64,000 nt of DNA from Hymenobacter psychrotolerans DSM 18569 (GTDB lineage Bacteria; Bacteroidota; Bacteroidia; Cytophagales; Hymenobacteraceae). Shown here in pieces: positions 8,225 to 17,238 of the stretch. Under the pieces are notes generated by a model that did not search any database, was not told the origin of the DNA, and saw only the letters and a list, made by a program, of their open reading frames with translations. The position numbers and the translations under genes were made by a program. The stretch spans positions 1-64,000 of the forward strand of contig NZ_FRAS01000012.1 in the NCBI RefSeq assembly GCF_900142395.1, in the 5' to 3' direction. Numbering within the stretch: the stretch's first letter is position 1; each line of letters starts with the position of its first letter.

Positions 8225-8305
8225 GAGAAACCCTATATTTAACCCGCCCACCGCTTTTTCGCGTACAGGGGGCCATTGCTTTCTTCACTTAGCTCCGCCG
8301 ATTCC

Positions 8306-8707
8306 ATGCTTGTTCTGAAACGTCTGGTCACCATTCTGGTGATGCTATATGTCCTGCTGGCGCTGTTGCTTATCCTCAGTCCCGGCTCCCGCGACGGGCT
8401 GATGGCCGTCACGACCGGCACCAACGCGGCCGGCTTCTACTACGCCCTCTTCATTACGGGCGCGGTACTGCTGGCCCTGCAGCTCATCACCGAAAACCTC
8501 GACAGCACCCTGCTACGCCGCGACATTACGGCCCGCGAAAGCAAAATCAACGAGCTGAAGGCTCGCCTCTACGACCAGCAGCTGGAAATGCGCAGCCCCG
8601 CGGCCGGCACGCCCCGCACCGGCACTACGGTGCATCCGGAAGGTTACATCACGCCGACGCCCGTGCCGCCCCCGGCCCCGCGCCGCGACGATGCGCCGCT
8701 GGTGTAG
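8306..8707 (+). CDS. Two-helix membrane protein, unknown
   Basis: 133 residues from the ATG at 8306; the track start at 8276 adds a polar leader with no support. Helices lie at about 4-27 (VTILVMLYVLLALLLIL) and 45-65 (YYALFITGAVLLALQLI). A coiled-coil-like segment follows (TARESKINELKARLYDQQLE), then a proline-rich tail. No family is recognised. It ends 18 bp before the gmhA start, whose promoter box overlaps this interval. Confidence 0.6.
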   Translation: MLVLKRLVTILVMLYVLLALLLILSPGSRDGLMAVTTGTNAAGFYYALFITGAVLLALQLITENLDSTLLRRDITARESKINELKARLYDQQLEMRSPAAGTPRTGTTVHPEGYITPTPVPPPAPRRDDAPLV

Positions 8708-8713
8708 CCCGCG

Positions 8714-8721
8714 TATCTTTG
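8714..8721 (+). promoter_or_regulatory. TAnnTTTG promoter box of gmhA, leaderless
   Basis: TATCTTTG ends four bases before the GTG at 8726, so the expected transcription start coincides with the start codon. Confidence 0.7.
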
Positions 8722-8725
8722 CCGC

Positions 8726-9319
8726 GTGACTACCACTTCCCCCCTCACCGACCTCATCCGGGCGGAGCTGACTGAAGCCCGCACCGTGCTGGACCGTTTC
8801 CTGGCTGATCCGGCCAACCTCGCGGCCATTGAGCAGGCGGCCCGGCTTATGGCGGCCAGTCTGCGTGGCAACGGCAAAATCCTGACCTGCGGCAACGGCG
8901 GCAGCCTCTGCGACGCGCAGCATTTTGCCGAAGAGCTGACCGGCCGCTACCGCCAGAACCGCCCGGCCCTCGGTGCCATTGCCCTTACCGAGGCGTCGCA
9001 TATGAGCTGCGTGGCCAATGACTTCGGCTACGAGTACGTCTTCAGCCGCTACGTGGAAGCCCTGGGCCGCCCCGGCGACGTGCTGCTGGCCATCAGTACC
9101 AGCGGCAACTCGCCCAATGTGCTGCGCGCTGCCGAAGCCGCCAAAGCCGCTGGCATGCAGGTTGTAGGCCTCACCGGCAAGGATGGCGGCCAGCTGGCCG
9201 CCCTCTGCGATGCAGAAATCAGGGCCCCGCACCAAGGCTACGCCGACCGGGTTCAGGAAATCCACATCAAGGCCATCCACATCATGATTATGCTTATCGA
9301 GCAGCTGGTGGCGGAGTAG
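8726..9319 (+). CDS. gmhA: Sedoheptulose 7-phosphate isomerase (phosphoheptose isomerase)
   Basis: 197 residues, close to the usual ~192. A SIS-domain enzyme that turns sedoheptulose 7-phosphate into D-glycero-D-manno-heptose 7-phosphate for lipopolysaccharide core or S-layer heptose. [49 protein letters not shown] and the end [20 protein letters not shown] match GmhA closely. The start is GTG at 8726: there is no ATG before the conserved core and the promoter box sits directly upstream. No other heptose genes are in the window. Confidence 0.95.
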   Translation: MTTTSPLTDLIRAELTEARTVLDRFLADPANLAAIEQAARLMAASLRGNGKILTCGNGGSLCDAQHFAEELTGRYRQNRPALGAIALTEASHMSCVANDFGYEYVFSRYVEALGRPGDVLLAISTSGNSPNVLRAAEAAKAAGMQVVGLTGKDGGQLAALCDAEIRAPHQGYADRVQEIHIKAIHIMIMLIEQLVAE

Positions 9320-9336
9320 CCGCTTCCAGCTCAATA

Positions 9337-9370
9337 AAATAAGGTCCGGCGCTGCGTCCGGGCCTTATTT
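9337..9370 (+). terminator. Hairpin terminator after gmhA
   Basis: AAATAAGG-T-CCGG pairs with CCGG-G-CCTTATTT around an 8-base loop and ends in a T-rich stretch. It lies 17 bp after the gmhA stop and before the comM/yifB gene. Confidence 0.75.
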
Positions 9371-9427
9371 CGTTAGTAGATTTCCTATATCTTCGTTTCC
9401 TACTCTACTATCCTTTTCAGTCGTTAT

Positions 9428-10966
9428 ATGCTTACCAAAACCTTCGGCTCGGCCGTGCAGGGCGTCAACGCGTATACTATTACTATTGAAGTAGTTGTGT
9501 CGCAGGGTACCAATTTTTACGTGGTAGGCCTGCCCGACAACGCCATCAAGGAAAGCCAGCAGCGCATAGAGGCGGCCCTGAAATTCCGGGGTTACCGGAT
9601 GCCGCGCACTAAGGTGGTCGTGAACATGGCCCCGGCTGATATCCGCAAGGAAGGCTCCGCCTACGACCTGCCCATTGCGCTGGGCATTCTACACGGCTCC
9701 CAACAGCTGAATACGGAAAAGCTGGGCGAGTACATCATCATGGGCGAGCTGGCGCTGGATGGCGGCCTGCGGCCCGTTCGGGGGGTGCTGCCCATTGCCA
9801 TTCAGGCCCGTAAGGAAGGTTTCAAGGGTTTTATTCTGCCTCGCGAAAACGCCCGCGAAGCCGCCATCGTCAACAACCTCGACATCATCCCGGTCGAGAC
9901 GATGCAGGAGGCCATCGACTTCTTTGAAGGCCGCCTCGCCATTGAGCCGCTCGTAATTGACACGCGTGACGTCTTTCAGCATGATGCCAACCAGTACGCC
10001 GCCGATTTTGCCGATGTGCAAGGCCAGGAAAACATCAAGCGCGCCTTGGAAATTGCGGCGGCCGGTGGGCATAATGTCATTATGATCGGGCCACCGGGCG
10101 CGGGCAAAACTATGTTGGCCAAGCGCCTGCCCACTATTCTGCCGCCTCTCACGATACAGGAAGCGCTGGAAACTACCAAGATCCATTCGGTGGCGGGCAA
10201 GCTGGGCGCCAACGCCTCGCTGCTGGGCACGCGGCCTTTTCGGGCGCCGCACCATACTATTTCGGACGTGGCGCTGGTGGGGGGCGGCGGCAATCCACAG
10301 CCCGGCGAAATCTCACTGGCCCACAACGGAGTGCTGTTTCTGGACGAATTGCCGGAATTCAAGCGCACCGTGCTGGAGGTGATGCGCCAGCCGCTGGAAG
10401 AGCGCCGCGTCACGATTTCGCGGGCCAAGGTCAGCATTGATTTTCCGGCCAACTTCATGCTCATAGCGAGCATGAACCCCTGTCCCTGTGGCTATTACAA
10501 CCACCCTGAGAAAGAATGCGTGTGCGGGCCGGGCGTGGTGCAGCGCTACCTCAACAAGGTCAGCGGCCCGCTCCTGGACCGCATCGACCTGCACGTGGAA
10601 GTGACGCCCGTGACGTTTGACCAGATGACGGAAACGCGCAAAGCCGAGAGCAGCCAGCAGATTCAGCAGCGCGTAGATGGGGCCCGGCAGGTACAGGCCC
10701 GGCGCTTCACTGACTTCCCCGATATCCATTCCAATGCCATGATGCCGCCGCAGATGGTGAAGGACATCTGCCAGATCAACGATGCCGGCCGCACGCTGCT
10801 CAAGACGGCCATGGAGCGCCTCGGCCTCTCCGCCCGCGCCTACGACCGTATTCTGAAGGTGGCCCGTACCATTGCCGACCTGGGCGGTGCTGACGATATC
10901 CGTATCGAGCATCTGGCCGAAGCCATTCAGTACCGCAGCCTCGACAGGGAAGGCTGGGCAGGCTAG
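9428..10966 (+). CDS. YifB/ComM-family Mg-chelatase-like AAA+ ATPase
   Basis: 512 residues, normal family length. An N-terminal Lon-protease-like (ChlI) domain covers roughly 1-200 (FYVVGLPDNAIKESQQRIEAAL; APADIRKEGSAYDLPIALGIL). The AAA+ core has Walker A GPPGAGKT (about 221-228), Walker B GVLFLDELPEF, the cysteine-bearing loop MNPCPCGYY and the C-terminal segment LDRIDLHVEV. Relatives such as ComM are hexameric helicases that aid branch migration in natural transformation. It is followed by the tRNA-Lys on the opposite strand with a shared hairpin between them. Confidence 0.93.
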   Translation: MLTKTFGSAVQGVNAYTITIEVVVSQGTNFYVVGLPDNAIKESQQRIEAALKFRGYRMPRTKVVVNMAPADIRKEGSAYDLPIALGILHGSQQLNTEKLGEYIIMGELALDGGLRPVRGVLPIAIQARKEGFKGFILPRENAREAAIVNNLDIIPVETMQEAIDFFEGRLAIEPLVIDTRDVFQHDANQYAADFADVQGQENIKRALEIAAAGGHNVIMIGPPGAGKTMLAKRLPTILPPLTIQEALETTKIHSVAGKLGANASLLGTRPFRAPHHTISDVALVGGGGNPQPGEISLAHNGVLFLDELPEFKRTVLEVMRQPLEERRVTISRAKVSIDFPANFMLIASMNPCPCGYYNHPEKECVCGPGVVQRYLNKVSGPLLDRIDLHVEVTPVTFDQMTETRKAESSQQIQQRVDGARQVQARRFTDFPDIHSNAMMPPQMVKDICQINDAGRTLLKTAMERLGLSARAYDRILKVARTIADLGGADDIRIEHLAEAIQYRSLDREGWAG

Positions 10967-11028
10967 CTACTCTCTCTGACCCGGACTGCAGGAGACTTGC
11001 AGTGGAGCCACCACAGCAATGCGCAAAG

Positions 11029-11064
11029 AAAAACCCTCACTTGCAGGCTGCAAATGAGGGTTTT
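11029..11064. terminator. Bidirectional terminator between comM/yifB gene and tRNA-Lys
   Basis: AAAACCCTCA pairs with TGAGGGTTTT, with TTGCA/TGCAA continuing the stem inside. T-runs are present on either strand, so it can end both the ATPase message and the tRNA transcript. Confidence 0.75.
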
Positions 11065-11139
11065 GGTGATCCCGCTGGGATTCGAACCCAGGACCCATAC
11101 ATTAAAAGTGTATTGCTCTACCAGCTGAGCTACAGAATC
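11064..11139 (-). tRNA. tRNA-Lys (anticodon TTT)
   Basis: 76 nt including an encoded CCA (11064-11066). On the minus strand the acceptor GATTCTG pairs with CGGGATC (two G-U pairs). The D arm is GCTCAGCTGGTAGAGC, the anticodon loop CTTTTAA places TTT at 11104-11106, and the T arm is CTGGGTTCGAATCCCAG. All four arms close. A promoter box lies 42 bp upstream. Confidence 0.97.
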
Positions 11140-11180
11140 GGTTCCCGTGGCGCTGAAAGTGCTTTCTGCGGAAGGGATTG

Positions 11181-11188
11181 CAAAAGTA
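11181..11188 (-). promoter_or_regulatory. TAnnTTTG promoter box of tRNA-Lys
   Basis: TACTTTTG on the minus strand, 42 bp before the mature 5' end of the tRNA, leaving room for a short leader removed by RNase P. Confidence 0.6.
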
Positions 11189-11376
11189 CTAGCCGCATTC
11201 GTTTTCTCCAAACACTTTCGCTTTCCTGAGGCCATCTATACACTTTTCCCACAGCAACTAAGCTGCTTATCAAGCATATATAAATCAAAATAAATTTCCT
11301 GCACAAAGAATGAGACGGCCGTTTTGCCTAACAGAATAAGTAGGAGCTTTGCGCTCGAGAACTTTCGAGGTGCGTT

Positions 11377-12411
11377 ATGTACAAAGCCCTGCTCAAACCC
11401 CTGCTCTTCCAGCTCAATCCGGAAAACGCGCATCATCTGGTATTCGATGCTTTGCGGCGGGCACACGGGCTGCCTGGTGCTGCGGCGCTGCTGCGCGGCC
11501 TCTACGATTTTCAGGATGCGGGTCTGGAGCGGGAAGTGTTTGGCCTGCGGTTTCGCAATCCGGTGGGGCTGGCCGCCGGCCTCGACAAGAACGCCGAGTT
11601 TACCACTGAGTTGGCAGCGCTGGGCTTTGGATTTGTGGAAATAGGAACCGTGACGCCGCGGCCGCAGCCCGGCAACCCGGCCCCGCGCCTGTTCCGGCTC
11701 CCGCAGGATGAGGCGCTGCTCAATCGGATGGGGTTCAACAACGACGGCGCTTCTGCCGCCGCCGAGCGGCTGCGCCAGGCCAGGCCCGCCGGCCTTATCA
11801 TTGGCGGCAACATTGGCAAAAACAAGGACACGCCCAATGAACGGGCCGCGCACGACTACGTGGCCTGCGTGGAGGCGCTGCACGCGGTAGTCGATTATTT
11901 CGTGGTGAATGTGTCGTCGCCGAATACGCCGGGGCTGCGGCAGCTACAGGAGCGGGAGCCGCTGATCAGGCTGCTGCAGCAGGTGCAGGAACGCAACGCT
12001 ATGCTTCCGGTACCGCGGCCGCTGCTGCTCAAGATAGCGCCCGACCTCACCGACTCTCAGCTCGACGATATTCTGCTGATTGCCCGCGAAACCCGGCTCA
12101 GCGGCCTCGTAGCCACCAATACAACCATCAGCCGCGACGGACTCCGGACGCCGGCCGGGCACGTGAGCAGCCTCGGGGCCGGAGGCCTGAGCGGCCGGCC
12201 GCTGCGGCAGCGGGCCACTGAGGTTATCCGCTATCTGCACCGCCACAGCGAAGGAATGCTGCCCATTATCGGGGTGGGCGGGATACACTCAGCCGCCGAT
12301 GCGCAGGAAAAGCTGGCGGCCGGCGCTTCGCTGCTGCAGCTGTATACCGGCTTTGTGTACGAAGGTCCGGGGCTGGTTAAGAGCATCAATCGGCAGCTGG
12401 CGGGCCGGTAG
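11377..12411 (+). CDS. pyrD: Dihydroorotate dehydrogenase (quinone), class 2
   Basis: 344 residues. Oxidises dihydroorotate to orotate in pyrimidine synthesis, passing electrons through FMN to membrane quinone. The N-terminal helical extension (about 1-45) that binds the membrane marks class 2. FRNPVGLAAGLDKNAE, EIGTVTPRPQPGNPAPRLFRL, GGNIGKNKDTPNE, VNVSSPNTPGLR (catalytic serine), ATNTT and the phosphate loop GVGGIHSAADAQEKLAAGAS are all present. It is convergent with the next gene with only 13 bp between stops. Confidence 0.96.
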   Translation: MYKALLKPLLFQLNPENAHHLVFDALRRAHGLPGAAALLRGLYDFQDAGLEREVFGLRFRNPVGLAAGLDKNAEFTTELAALGFGFVEIGTVTPRPQPGNPAPRLFRLPQDEALLNRMGFNNDGASAAAERLRQARPAGLIIGGNIGKNKDTPNERAAHDYVACVEALHAVVDYFVVNVSSPNTPGLRQLQEREPLIRLLQQVQERNAMLPVPRPLLLKIAPDLTDSQLDDILLIARETRLSGLVATNTTISRDGLRTPAGHVSSLGAGGLSGRPLRQRATEVIRYLHRHSEGMLPIIGVGGIHSAADAQEKLAAGASLLQLYTGFVYEGPGLVKSINRQLAGR

Positions 12412-12424
12412 CGAGCCTGCACTT

Positions 12425-13111
12425 CTAGGCGGCCTCCGGCTGGATTCTTACTTCTACCATGTCGGTGGGGCGCTGGCTCTGCCGGAATCTGGCTTTGTAG
12501 CGGCTCTGCACCCAAACCAGGGGAGGCACCATGACCAGCGTGGGCCACAGGAAATTCCAGGGACCGGGAATGAAGTGCAGGCTGGTGGCGGAAAAGGCGG
12601 AAACAGCTGCAATGTAGGAGCCGACAAAGCCTGACATGTGGTTCAGCAGCCACTGGCCCGGCGCGGGCGGTGTGGTGCGCACATACGACCAGAGTTGCCG
12701 GCCGGTAGTCAGCAGCCCAATGGCCCCGAATACCAGTGACGGCACGACGCCAGTTCTCAGACCATAGGCCAGCGTACCGCCGAACACCAGCAGCCCGGCT
12801 CCCACTCCTGCCCAATCGATAAATGCCGGGCGCTGGCCCTGGCTGAGCTTCTTGAGATACAACGACCGGTAGCCGAACCACGCCAGGTAGAGGCTGAAAA
12901 CGCCCGTCAGCAACAGAAACGTGAGCCCATTAGCCCAGGCCGACAGGATGGCGGTGCACCCGGCTACCACCATTGCCCAGAAAAACACCCGCCCCCATAG
13001 CCGGTGCGCGGGGCCGCCTTTGCGCACGTACAGCGCCACCGGCGCGACAAAAAAGCCCAGAAAGCCTGCGGCAATATGCAGCCAGCGGTTGTAGAGCAGG
13101 AAGGTTTCCAT
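12425..13111 (-). CDS. DUF2306-like integral membrane protein
   Basis: 228 residues with about seven membrane segments. The N-terminal part RWLHIAAGFLGFFVAPVALYVRKGGPAHRLWGRVFFWAM has the heme-carrier-like pattern H-x-x-x-G then GG-x-x-HR-x-x-GR seen in DUF2306 and related small membrane proteins. Function is unknown. It stands alone, convergent with pyrD; the PagL-like gene upstream reads the same way but is separated by 149 bp. Confidence 0.65.
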   Translation of the reverse strand: METFLLYNRWLHIAAGFLGFFVAPVALYVRKGGPAHRLWGRVFFWAMVVAGCTAILSAWANGLTFLLLTGVFSLYLAWFGYRSLYLKKLSQGQRPAFIDWAGVGAGLLVFGGTLAYGLRTGVVPSLVFGAIGLLTTGRQLWSYVRTTPPAPGQWLLNHMSGFVGSYIAAVSAFSATSLHFIPGPWNFLWPTLVMVPPLVWVQSRYKARFRQSQRPTDMVEVRIQPEAA

Positions 13112-13260
13112 AGCGAAGGCGGAAGAAGTGAAAGCGGCGCGTGACCTACACGACGACGGGGGAAATTCCGCGTACAGCCCGCCAGTCGCAACTTTTCCTT
13201 TCCCAACCGGCAGTTAAGCCGCCCGAAGCGCTGCAGGGCGCTGCCGAAGTTTTCCGGCGG

Positions 13261-14385
13261 CTACAGCTTCACGCCCACTTTCCACTCTATCACATCGGCG
13301 GAGCCGCGGTGCACTTTCAGGTCTACGGCCCCAAACAGCCGGTCGGTGGCATGGTATTTCAGCCCGATTCGCTCGTAGTAGAAGTTGTTGGACTTGTACG
13401 GGTTGTAGAGGTAGAAGCCGAAGTGCGTGACAACGGCCAGCCGCCCGAACAGCAGCTCGTGGCCTACCAGCACGCCCGCCTTTTTCACGTCGGGCAGGTT
13501 GTCGGTTGTGCGGGCTGTGTCGCGCTGCTCCTGCAGCAGGCTCCGGTCGTAGAAGCCCTCCAGCCCGACCAGCAGGTTGCTTTTGCGGCCCACGCGCCGC
13601 CCGCCCAGCACCGACACCGACTGCACCAGATACTTTTCCCGGTCGATGGGGCTGCGCTGCTTCAGGCCGAAGCTGGTGCTGATATTCAGAAAGTTGCGAC
13701 CCAAATCGGCGGGCGTATCGTTGGCGGGCCGCACGGCCGGCACAAAGGGGCGCTGCTGGTGGTAGTTGAAGCCCAGGAATACGGTGGGCAGGTTGATGCC
13801 GAAGTTGGGCTTGGTGGTTGCGCCGTTGGAATAGTGGTTCAGGCCCAGCCCGACCAGCATGCCCAGATGCTCAGCCACGGCCACATCGTACTCCAGCCGC
13901 AGCTGCAGCGTGGCGTTCAGCTTCGAGCTGACGATGGTGTTCTTGTGGTTGGATTCGAGGCTGAACGGATTGGTGAAGTAGGCCAGGCCGGTACCCACCC
14001 GGAAGTTCAGCTCGTGCCGGGGCCGGCGCAGAAAGCTCTTGTTGATGTAGGTAGTGGCCGCGTAGGAGCGCCCCAGCACCGGGTTGTGGTAATCGTAGTA
14101 GACCAGCGCCACGCCCAGCTTGGGGTAGCGGTACCAGGCGTGCCAGGGCTCCGAGCCATTGGTCTGGCGCTGCAGGTTCAGCTCGAACCCGGTGGGGTGC
14201 GACACGGCCAGATGCCGGATGGCCGGAGTATGCGCAATGATGAAGCTGCCCTGCGCGTAAGCCCCCAATACCAAAGGCCCCTTCTGCTGCTTGGCCGGCT
14301 CCTCGCCCTGCGCCTGCACCGCGCCAACCTGCCCGACTGCCGGGGCAGACAGGAGCAGCAAACCTAAACCGTATCGAATCATCAT
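13261..14385 (-). CDS. PagL-like lipid A 3-O-deacylase / acyloxyacyl hydrolase family
   Basis: 374 residues from the ATG at 14385, which is followed by a signal peptide (MMIRYGLGLLLLSAPAVGQV). The longer frame to 14469 overruns the promoter box. The decisive motif is LNHYSNGATTKPNFGIN (about residues 195-215), with the H-x-S-N of the PagL catalytic pair in a beta-barrel context. PagL removes the 3-O acyl chain of lipid A in the outer membrane. The protein is about twice the length of classic PagL, as is usual in Bacteroidota, so exact activity is an inference. Confidence 0.75.
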   Translation of the reverse strand: MMIRYGLGLLLLSAPAVGQVGAVQAQGEEPAKQQKGPLVLGAYAQGSFIIAHTPAIRHLAVSHPTGFELNLQRQTNGSEPWHAWYRYPKLGVALVYYDYHNPVLGRSYAATTYINKSFLRRPRHELNFRVGTGLAYFTNPFSLESNHKNTIVSSKLNATLQLRLEYDVAVAEHLGMLVGLGLNHYSNGATTKPNFGINLPTVFLGFNYHQQRPFVPAVRPANDTPADLGRNFLNISTSFGLKQRSPIDREKYLVQSVSVLGGRRVGRKSNLLVGLEGFYDRSLLQEQRDTARTTDNLPDVKKAGVLVGHELLFGRLAVVTHFGFYLYNPYKSNNFYYERIGLKYHATDRLFGAVDLKVHRGSADVIEWKVGVKL

Positions 14386-14405
14386 AGTGCTACATGCCCA
14401 CTCTC

Positions 14406-14413
14406 CAAAAGTA
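14406..14413 (-). promoter_or_regulatory. TAnnTTTG promoter box of the PagL-like gene
   Basis: TACTTTTG on the minus strand, 20 bp upstream of the chosen ATG at 14385; this decides the start. Confidence 0.6.
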
Positions 14414-14701
14414 GCAAAAGCCGCCCGATGCCGCACCCGGACTGGGCCGGATGCCTGGGCTCCGGGCACAAAAATCCACTAAAAAAGCCCCGGAAACTTA
14501 TCCTTGGGCAGAGGCAGGTAAGCCACTAGTACTGACAGGCTTCGCGGAAACGGCTGGAGGCCAGACGTGTAATTCTGCTCGATTCTGGCACTATTCCACA
14601 ACCTAACCCCCTGATTTCCCGATATGAGTCCCTGAAAACCTTGCCGAACGCGGCTCAGGTGTGCTGCCGGATCAGGTGTTTACCTCACTCCCCCCTCCCT
14701 T

Positions 14702-15445
14702 ATGAAAAAGTACATTGCTCTCACGCTGGCGCTGGCGTCAGCGGCTTCTATTGCGCAGGCTCAAGATGCCGGCGGCTTCCGCATCGGCGTAAAAGTTGGC
14801 GGTACGTATTCCAACGTTTCCGGCGACAACGTAAGCCAGATTACCGGCCCCAACTACAGCACCGACCTCGGCGACTACAAGCTGGGCTACAATGCGGGTA
14901 TCGGCGCTATTATTCCGCTGAGCAGCGACGGGTTCTTCTCGTTTGCGCCGGAACTGCTCTACAACCGCAAGGGCTACGAAATCCAGTCGAAGCAGACCAC
15001 GGGCCTGGCAGCAGGGATTAAATCGGTAGAGCAAGAGCAGCAGCGCGTGCTGCACTACCTGGATGTGCCGTTGCTGGCCCGCATCAACGCGGGTGGGTTG
15101 TTCTTCGAGCTTGGCCCCCAGGTAAGCTACCTGTTCGGGTCGAAAAACAAATCGGAAACGACCACCAAGTTTGCTGACGGCACCAAAGACAAGGTGGAAA
15201 ACAACGGCGGCTTCCTCGACTACACCGGCATCAGCCGCGACGACGCCTACAAGTCCGACCTGGCCCAGTTCGATATCAGCGGGGTGGCCGGCGTGGGCTA
15301 CATGACCGATGGCGGCCTCAGCCTGGGTCTGCGCTACGCCCGCGGCTTCAACTCGCTCATCGACACCAAAGACACCGACAACGAGCCGAAAGCATTCAAC
15401 AATGCCTTCACGCTGCAGCTCGGCTACCTGATTCCGACCCGCTAA
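14702..15445 (+). CDS. PorT-like outer-membrane beta-barrel protein, paralogue 1
   Basis: 247 residues, the longest and most divergent of six tandem paralogues. Signal peptide MKKYIALTLALASAASIAQA, then the shared scheme: GFRIGVKVGGTYSNVSGD, FAPELLYNRKGYE, YLDVPLLARINAGGLFFELGPQ, then GVGYMTDGGLSLGLRYARG and a final aromatic strand. This is the Porin/PorT-type 8-stranded barrel (outer membrane protein beta-barrel domain). Ligand and role are unknown. It has its own terminator directly downstream. Confidence 0.85.
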   Translation: MKKYIALTLALASAASIAQAQDAGGFRIGVKVGGTYSNVSGDNVSQITGPNYSTDLGDYKLGYNAGIGAIIPLSSDGFFSFAPELLYNRKGYEIQSKQTTGLAAGIKSVEQEQQRVLHYLDVPLLARINAGGLFFELGPQVSYLFGSKNKSETTTKFADGTKDKVENNGGFLDYTGISRDDAYKSDLAQFDISGVAGVGYMTDGGLSLGLRYARGFNSLIDTKDTDNEPKAFNNAFTLQLGYLIPTR

Positions 15446-15462
15446 GCCTCTTACGCACAGCC

Positions 15463-15497
15463 AAACGGCTCCTCCCATACTTTGGGAGGAGCCGTTT
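15463..15497 (+). terminator. Hairpin terminator after barrel 1
   Basis: AAACGGCTCCTCCC pairs perfectly with GGGAGGAGCCGTTT around a short loop, 17 bp after the stop. Confidence 0.85.
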
Positions 15498-15713
15498 CCT
15501 TTTGGGATTGGCCTGGCCCTACGTCTCATGTAGCCTATACCGATGCTGCGCGGGCTTGAAGAGTGCTATACTCCTGGCTGCCACAGCACAACAGTATTAA
15601 GTTTATAAAATGATTCATCTGGCATACTGAATTTTTAATAAAACAAATAGTATTTTCAGGCGTTGCGAGGCGTCTCGCACTTCCTCTTTTCCACGCTTAA
15701 CGGTATCCCGATT

Positions 15714-16322
15714 ATGAAGAAGCTAGTTCTCACTTTGGCCTTGGTCGCCGGCGCGGCCTCCCTTAGCCACGCGCAGGGCGTGAAGCTGGGCGTAAAAGCA
15801 GGAGCCTCGTACGCCAACGTCACCGGCGACGACACGGAAGATGCCAAATACAAATTCGGGTTCAACGCGGGTCTGACGGCCAACTTCGGCTTCTCCGACT
15901 TGCTGTCTTTCCAGCCCGAACTGCTGTACTCGCAGAAAGGCTTCCAGTTTGAAGACGATGCGATTGACCTGAAAGTAAAGCAGACCTACCACTACGTAGA
16001 TGTGCCGCTACTGCTCAGAATCAATGCTGATGGTCCGTTCTTCGAATTGGGCCCGCAGGTGGGGGTACTGCTCGGCCAGAAGTCGAAGGTGACAGTTGAC
16101 GGCGACGACGTTGACTCCGATTCGGACTCTGACCTCGACGGCTACAACCGTGTTGATTTCGGCTACATTGCCGGCCTGGGCTACCAGCTGGAAAGCGGCC
16201 TGAGCGTGGGCGTGCGCTACAACGGCGGCATCGGCAGCATCTTCGAAAACAACGACGACTCCGGCAAGGTGCGCAACTCCGTGTTCCAGCTGCAGCTTGG
16301 CTACCTGTTCGGCGGCAAGTAA
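15714..16322 (+). CDS. PorT-like outer-membrane beta-barrel protein, paralogue 2
   Basis: 202 residues from the ATG at 15714, starting with the signal peptide MKKLVLTLALVAGAASLSHA. Core segments GVKLGVKAGASYANVTGD, FQPELLYSQKGFQ, YVDVPLLLRINADGPFFELG, FGYIAGLGYQLESGLSVGVR and VFQLQLGYLFGGK match the neighbours. An acidic loop of repeated Asp/Ser (about residues 130-145) is specific to this copy. It is flanked by terminators on both sides, so it forms its own unit. Confidence 0.85.
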   Translation: MKKLVLTLALVAGAASLSHAQGVKLGVKAGASYANVTGDDTEDAKYKFGFNAGLTANFGFSDLLSFQPELLYSQKGFQFEDDAIDLKVKQTYHYVDVPLLLRINADGPFFELGPQVGVLLGQKSKVTVDGDDVDSDSDSDLDGYNRVDFGYIAGLGYQLESGLSVGVRYNGGIGSIFENNDDSGKVRNSVFQLQLGYLFGGK

Positions 16323-16341
16323 GCCACTTCGCTCCTGCCTG

Positions 16342-16378
16342 AAAAGCGGCTCTCCTGTTCCGGGAGAGCCGCTTTTTT
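16342..16378 (+). terminator. Hairpin terminator after barrel 2
   Basis: AAAAGCGGCTCTCC pairs with GGAGAGCCGCTTTT and runs into six Ts. Confidence 0.9.
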
Positions 16379-16453
16379 GCTTCTCAAGAAACAAATACCG
16401 CCCTTTGCGCAGATATTTTTGCACTGTAGCAAGCCAGAATATAGAAACAACGC

Positions 16454-16461
16454 TACCTTTG
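16454..16461 (+). promoter_or_regulatory. TAnnTTTG promoter box of barrel 3
   Basis: TACCTTTG, 47 bp before the ATG at 16509. Confidence 0.65.
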
Positions 16462-16508
16462 CGCGCTGCAAAAAAGCAGCACTGTTCTATTCCACACTTT
16501 TCAAGAGT

Positions 16509-17102
16509 ATGAAAAAAGTAATTCTTACCCTCGCTATGGCCGCTGGTGTAGCTTCGTTCAGCCACGCTCAGGGTGTAAAAGTTGGCCTGAAAGGCGGTAT
16601 CAACCTGTCTACGTATGCCGGCGACGACGCTGATGGCTCTGCTCTCAAAGTTGGCCCTCTGGCCGGCGTTGCCCTCAACCTGGGCATCAACGACATGCTT
16701 TCTGTGCAGCCGGAAGTACTGTACTCCGTAAAAGGCGCTCAGGACGAGGAAGACAGCAAGTTCAAGCAAAATCTGAGCTACATCGATATTCCGGTGCTGC
16801 TGAAGTTCAACGCCGATGGCCTGTTCTTCGAGTTGGGTCCGCAGCTGGGCATCCTGGCTTCGGCCAAAGCCAAGTACGACGACGACGACATGGACATCAA
16901 AGACGGCTTCAACACGGTTGATTTCGGCTACGTAGCCGGCGTGGGCTACCAGCTCGATGGTGGCTTCAACCTGGGCCTGCGCTACAACGGGGGCATCACC
17001 AACGTAGCCAAGGAAGTTGAGATTCTTGGCGACAAGTATCAGGCTAAAGTGCGCAACAGCGCCTTCCAATTCTATGTAGGCTACATGTTCGGCGGCAAAT
17101 AA
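16509..17102 (+). CDS. PorT-like outer-membrane beta-barrel protein, paralogue 3
   Basis: 197 residues from the ATG at 16509 (MKKVILTLAMAAGVASFSHA signal peptide); the longer frame from 16377 starts inside the preceding terminator. Core: GVKVGLKGGINLSTYAGDDA, VQPEVLYSVKGAQ, YIDIPVLLKFNADGLFFELG, FGYVAGVGYQLDGGFNLGLR, FQFYVGYMFGGK. An Asp-rich loop (KYDDDDMD) resembles that of paralogue 2, which suggests these two are the most recent duplicates, though this was judged by eye. Confidence 0.87.
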   Translation: MKKVILTLAMAAGVASFSHAQGVKVGLKGGINLSTYAGDDADGSALKVGPLAGVALNLGINDMLSVQPEVLYSVKGAQDEEDSKFKQNLSYIDIPVLLKFNADGLFFELGPQLGILASAKAKYDDDDMDIKDGFNTVDFGYVAGVGYQLDGGFNLGLRYNGGITNVAKEVEILGDKYQAKVRNSAFQFYVGYMFGGK

Positions 17103-17121
17103 GCTACCCGGCATTCCTGCC

Positions 17122-17157
17122 AAAAGGCCCGCTTCTCTCCGGAAGCGGGCCTTTTTT
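17122..17157 (+). terminator. Hairpin terminator after barrel 3
   Basis: AAAAGGCCCGCTTC pairs with GAAGCGGGCCTTTT and continues into a T-run. Confidence 0.9.
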
Positions 17158-17192
17158 GTAGCCGGCGGTTCGGGCACCCGGAGTTTTCCGCG

Positions 17193-17200
17193 TAGCTTTG
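17193..17200 (+). promoter_or_regulatory. TAnnTTTG promoter box of barrel 4
   Basis: TAGCTTTG, 38 bp before the ATG at 17239. Confidence 0.65.
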
Positions 17201-17238
17201 GCCGCTTATATTCTCTTACACTTTCGTGGTTTTCACGC

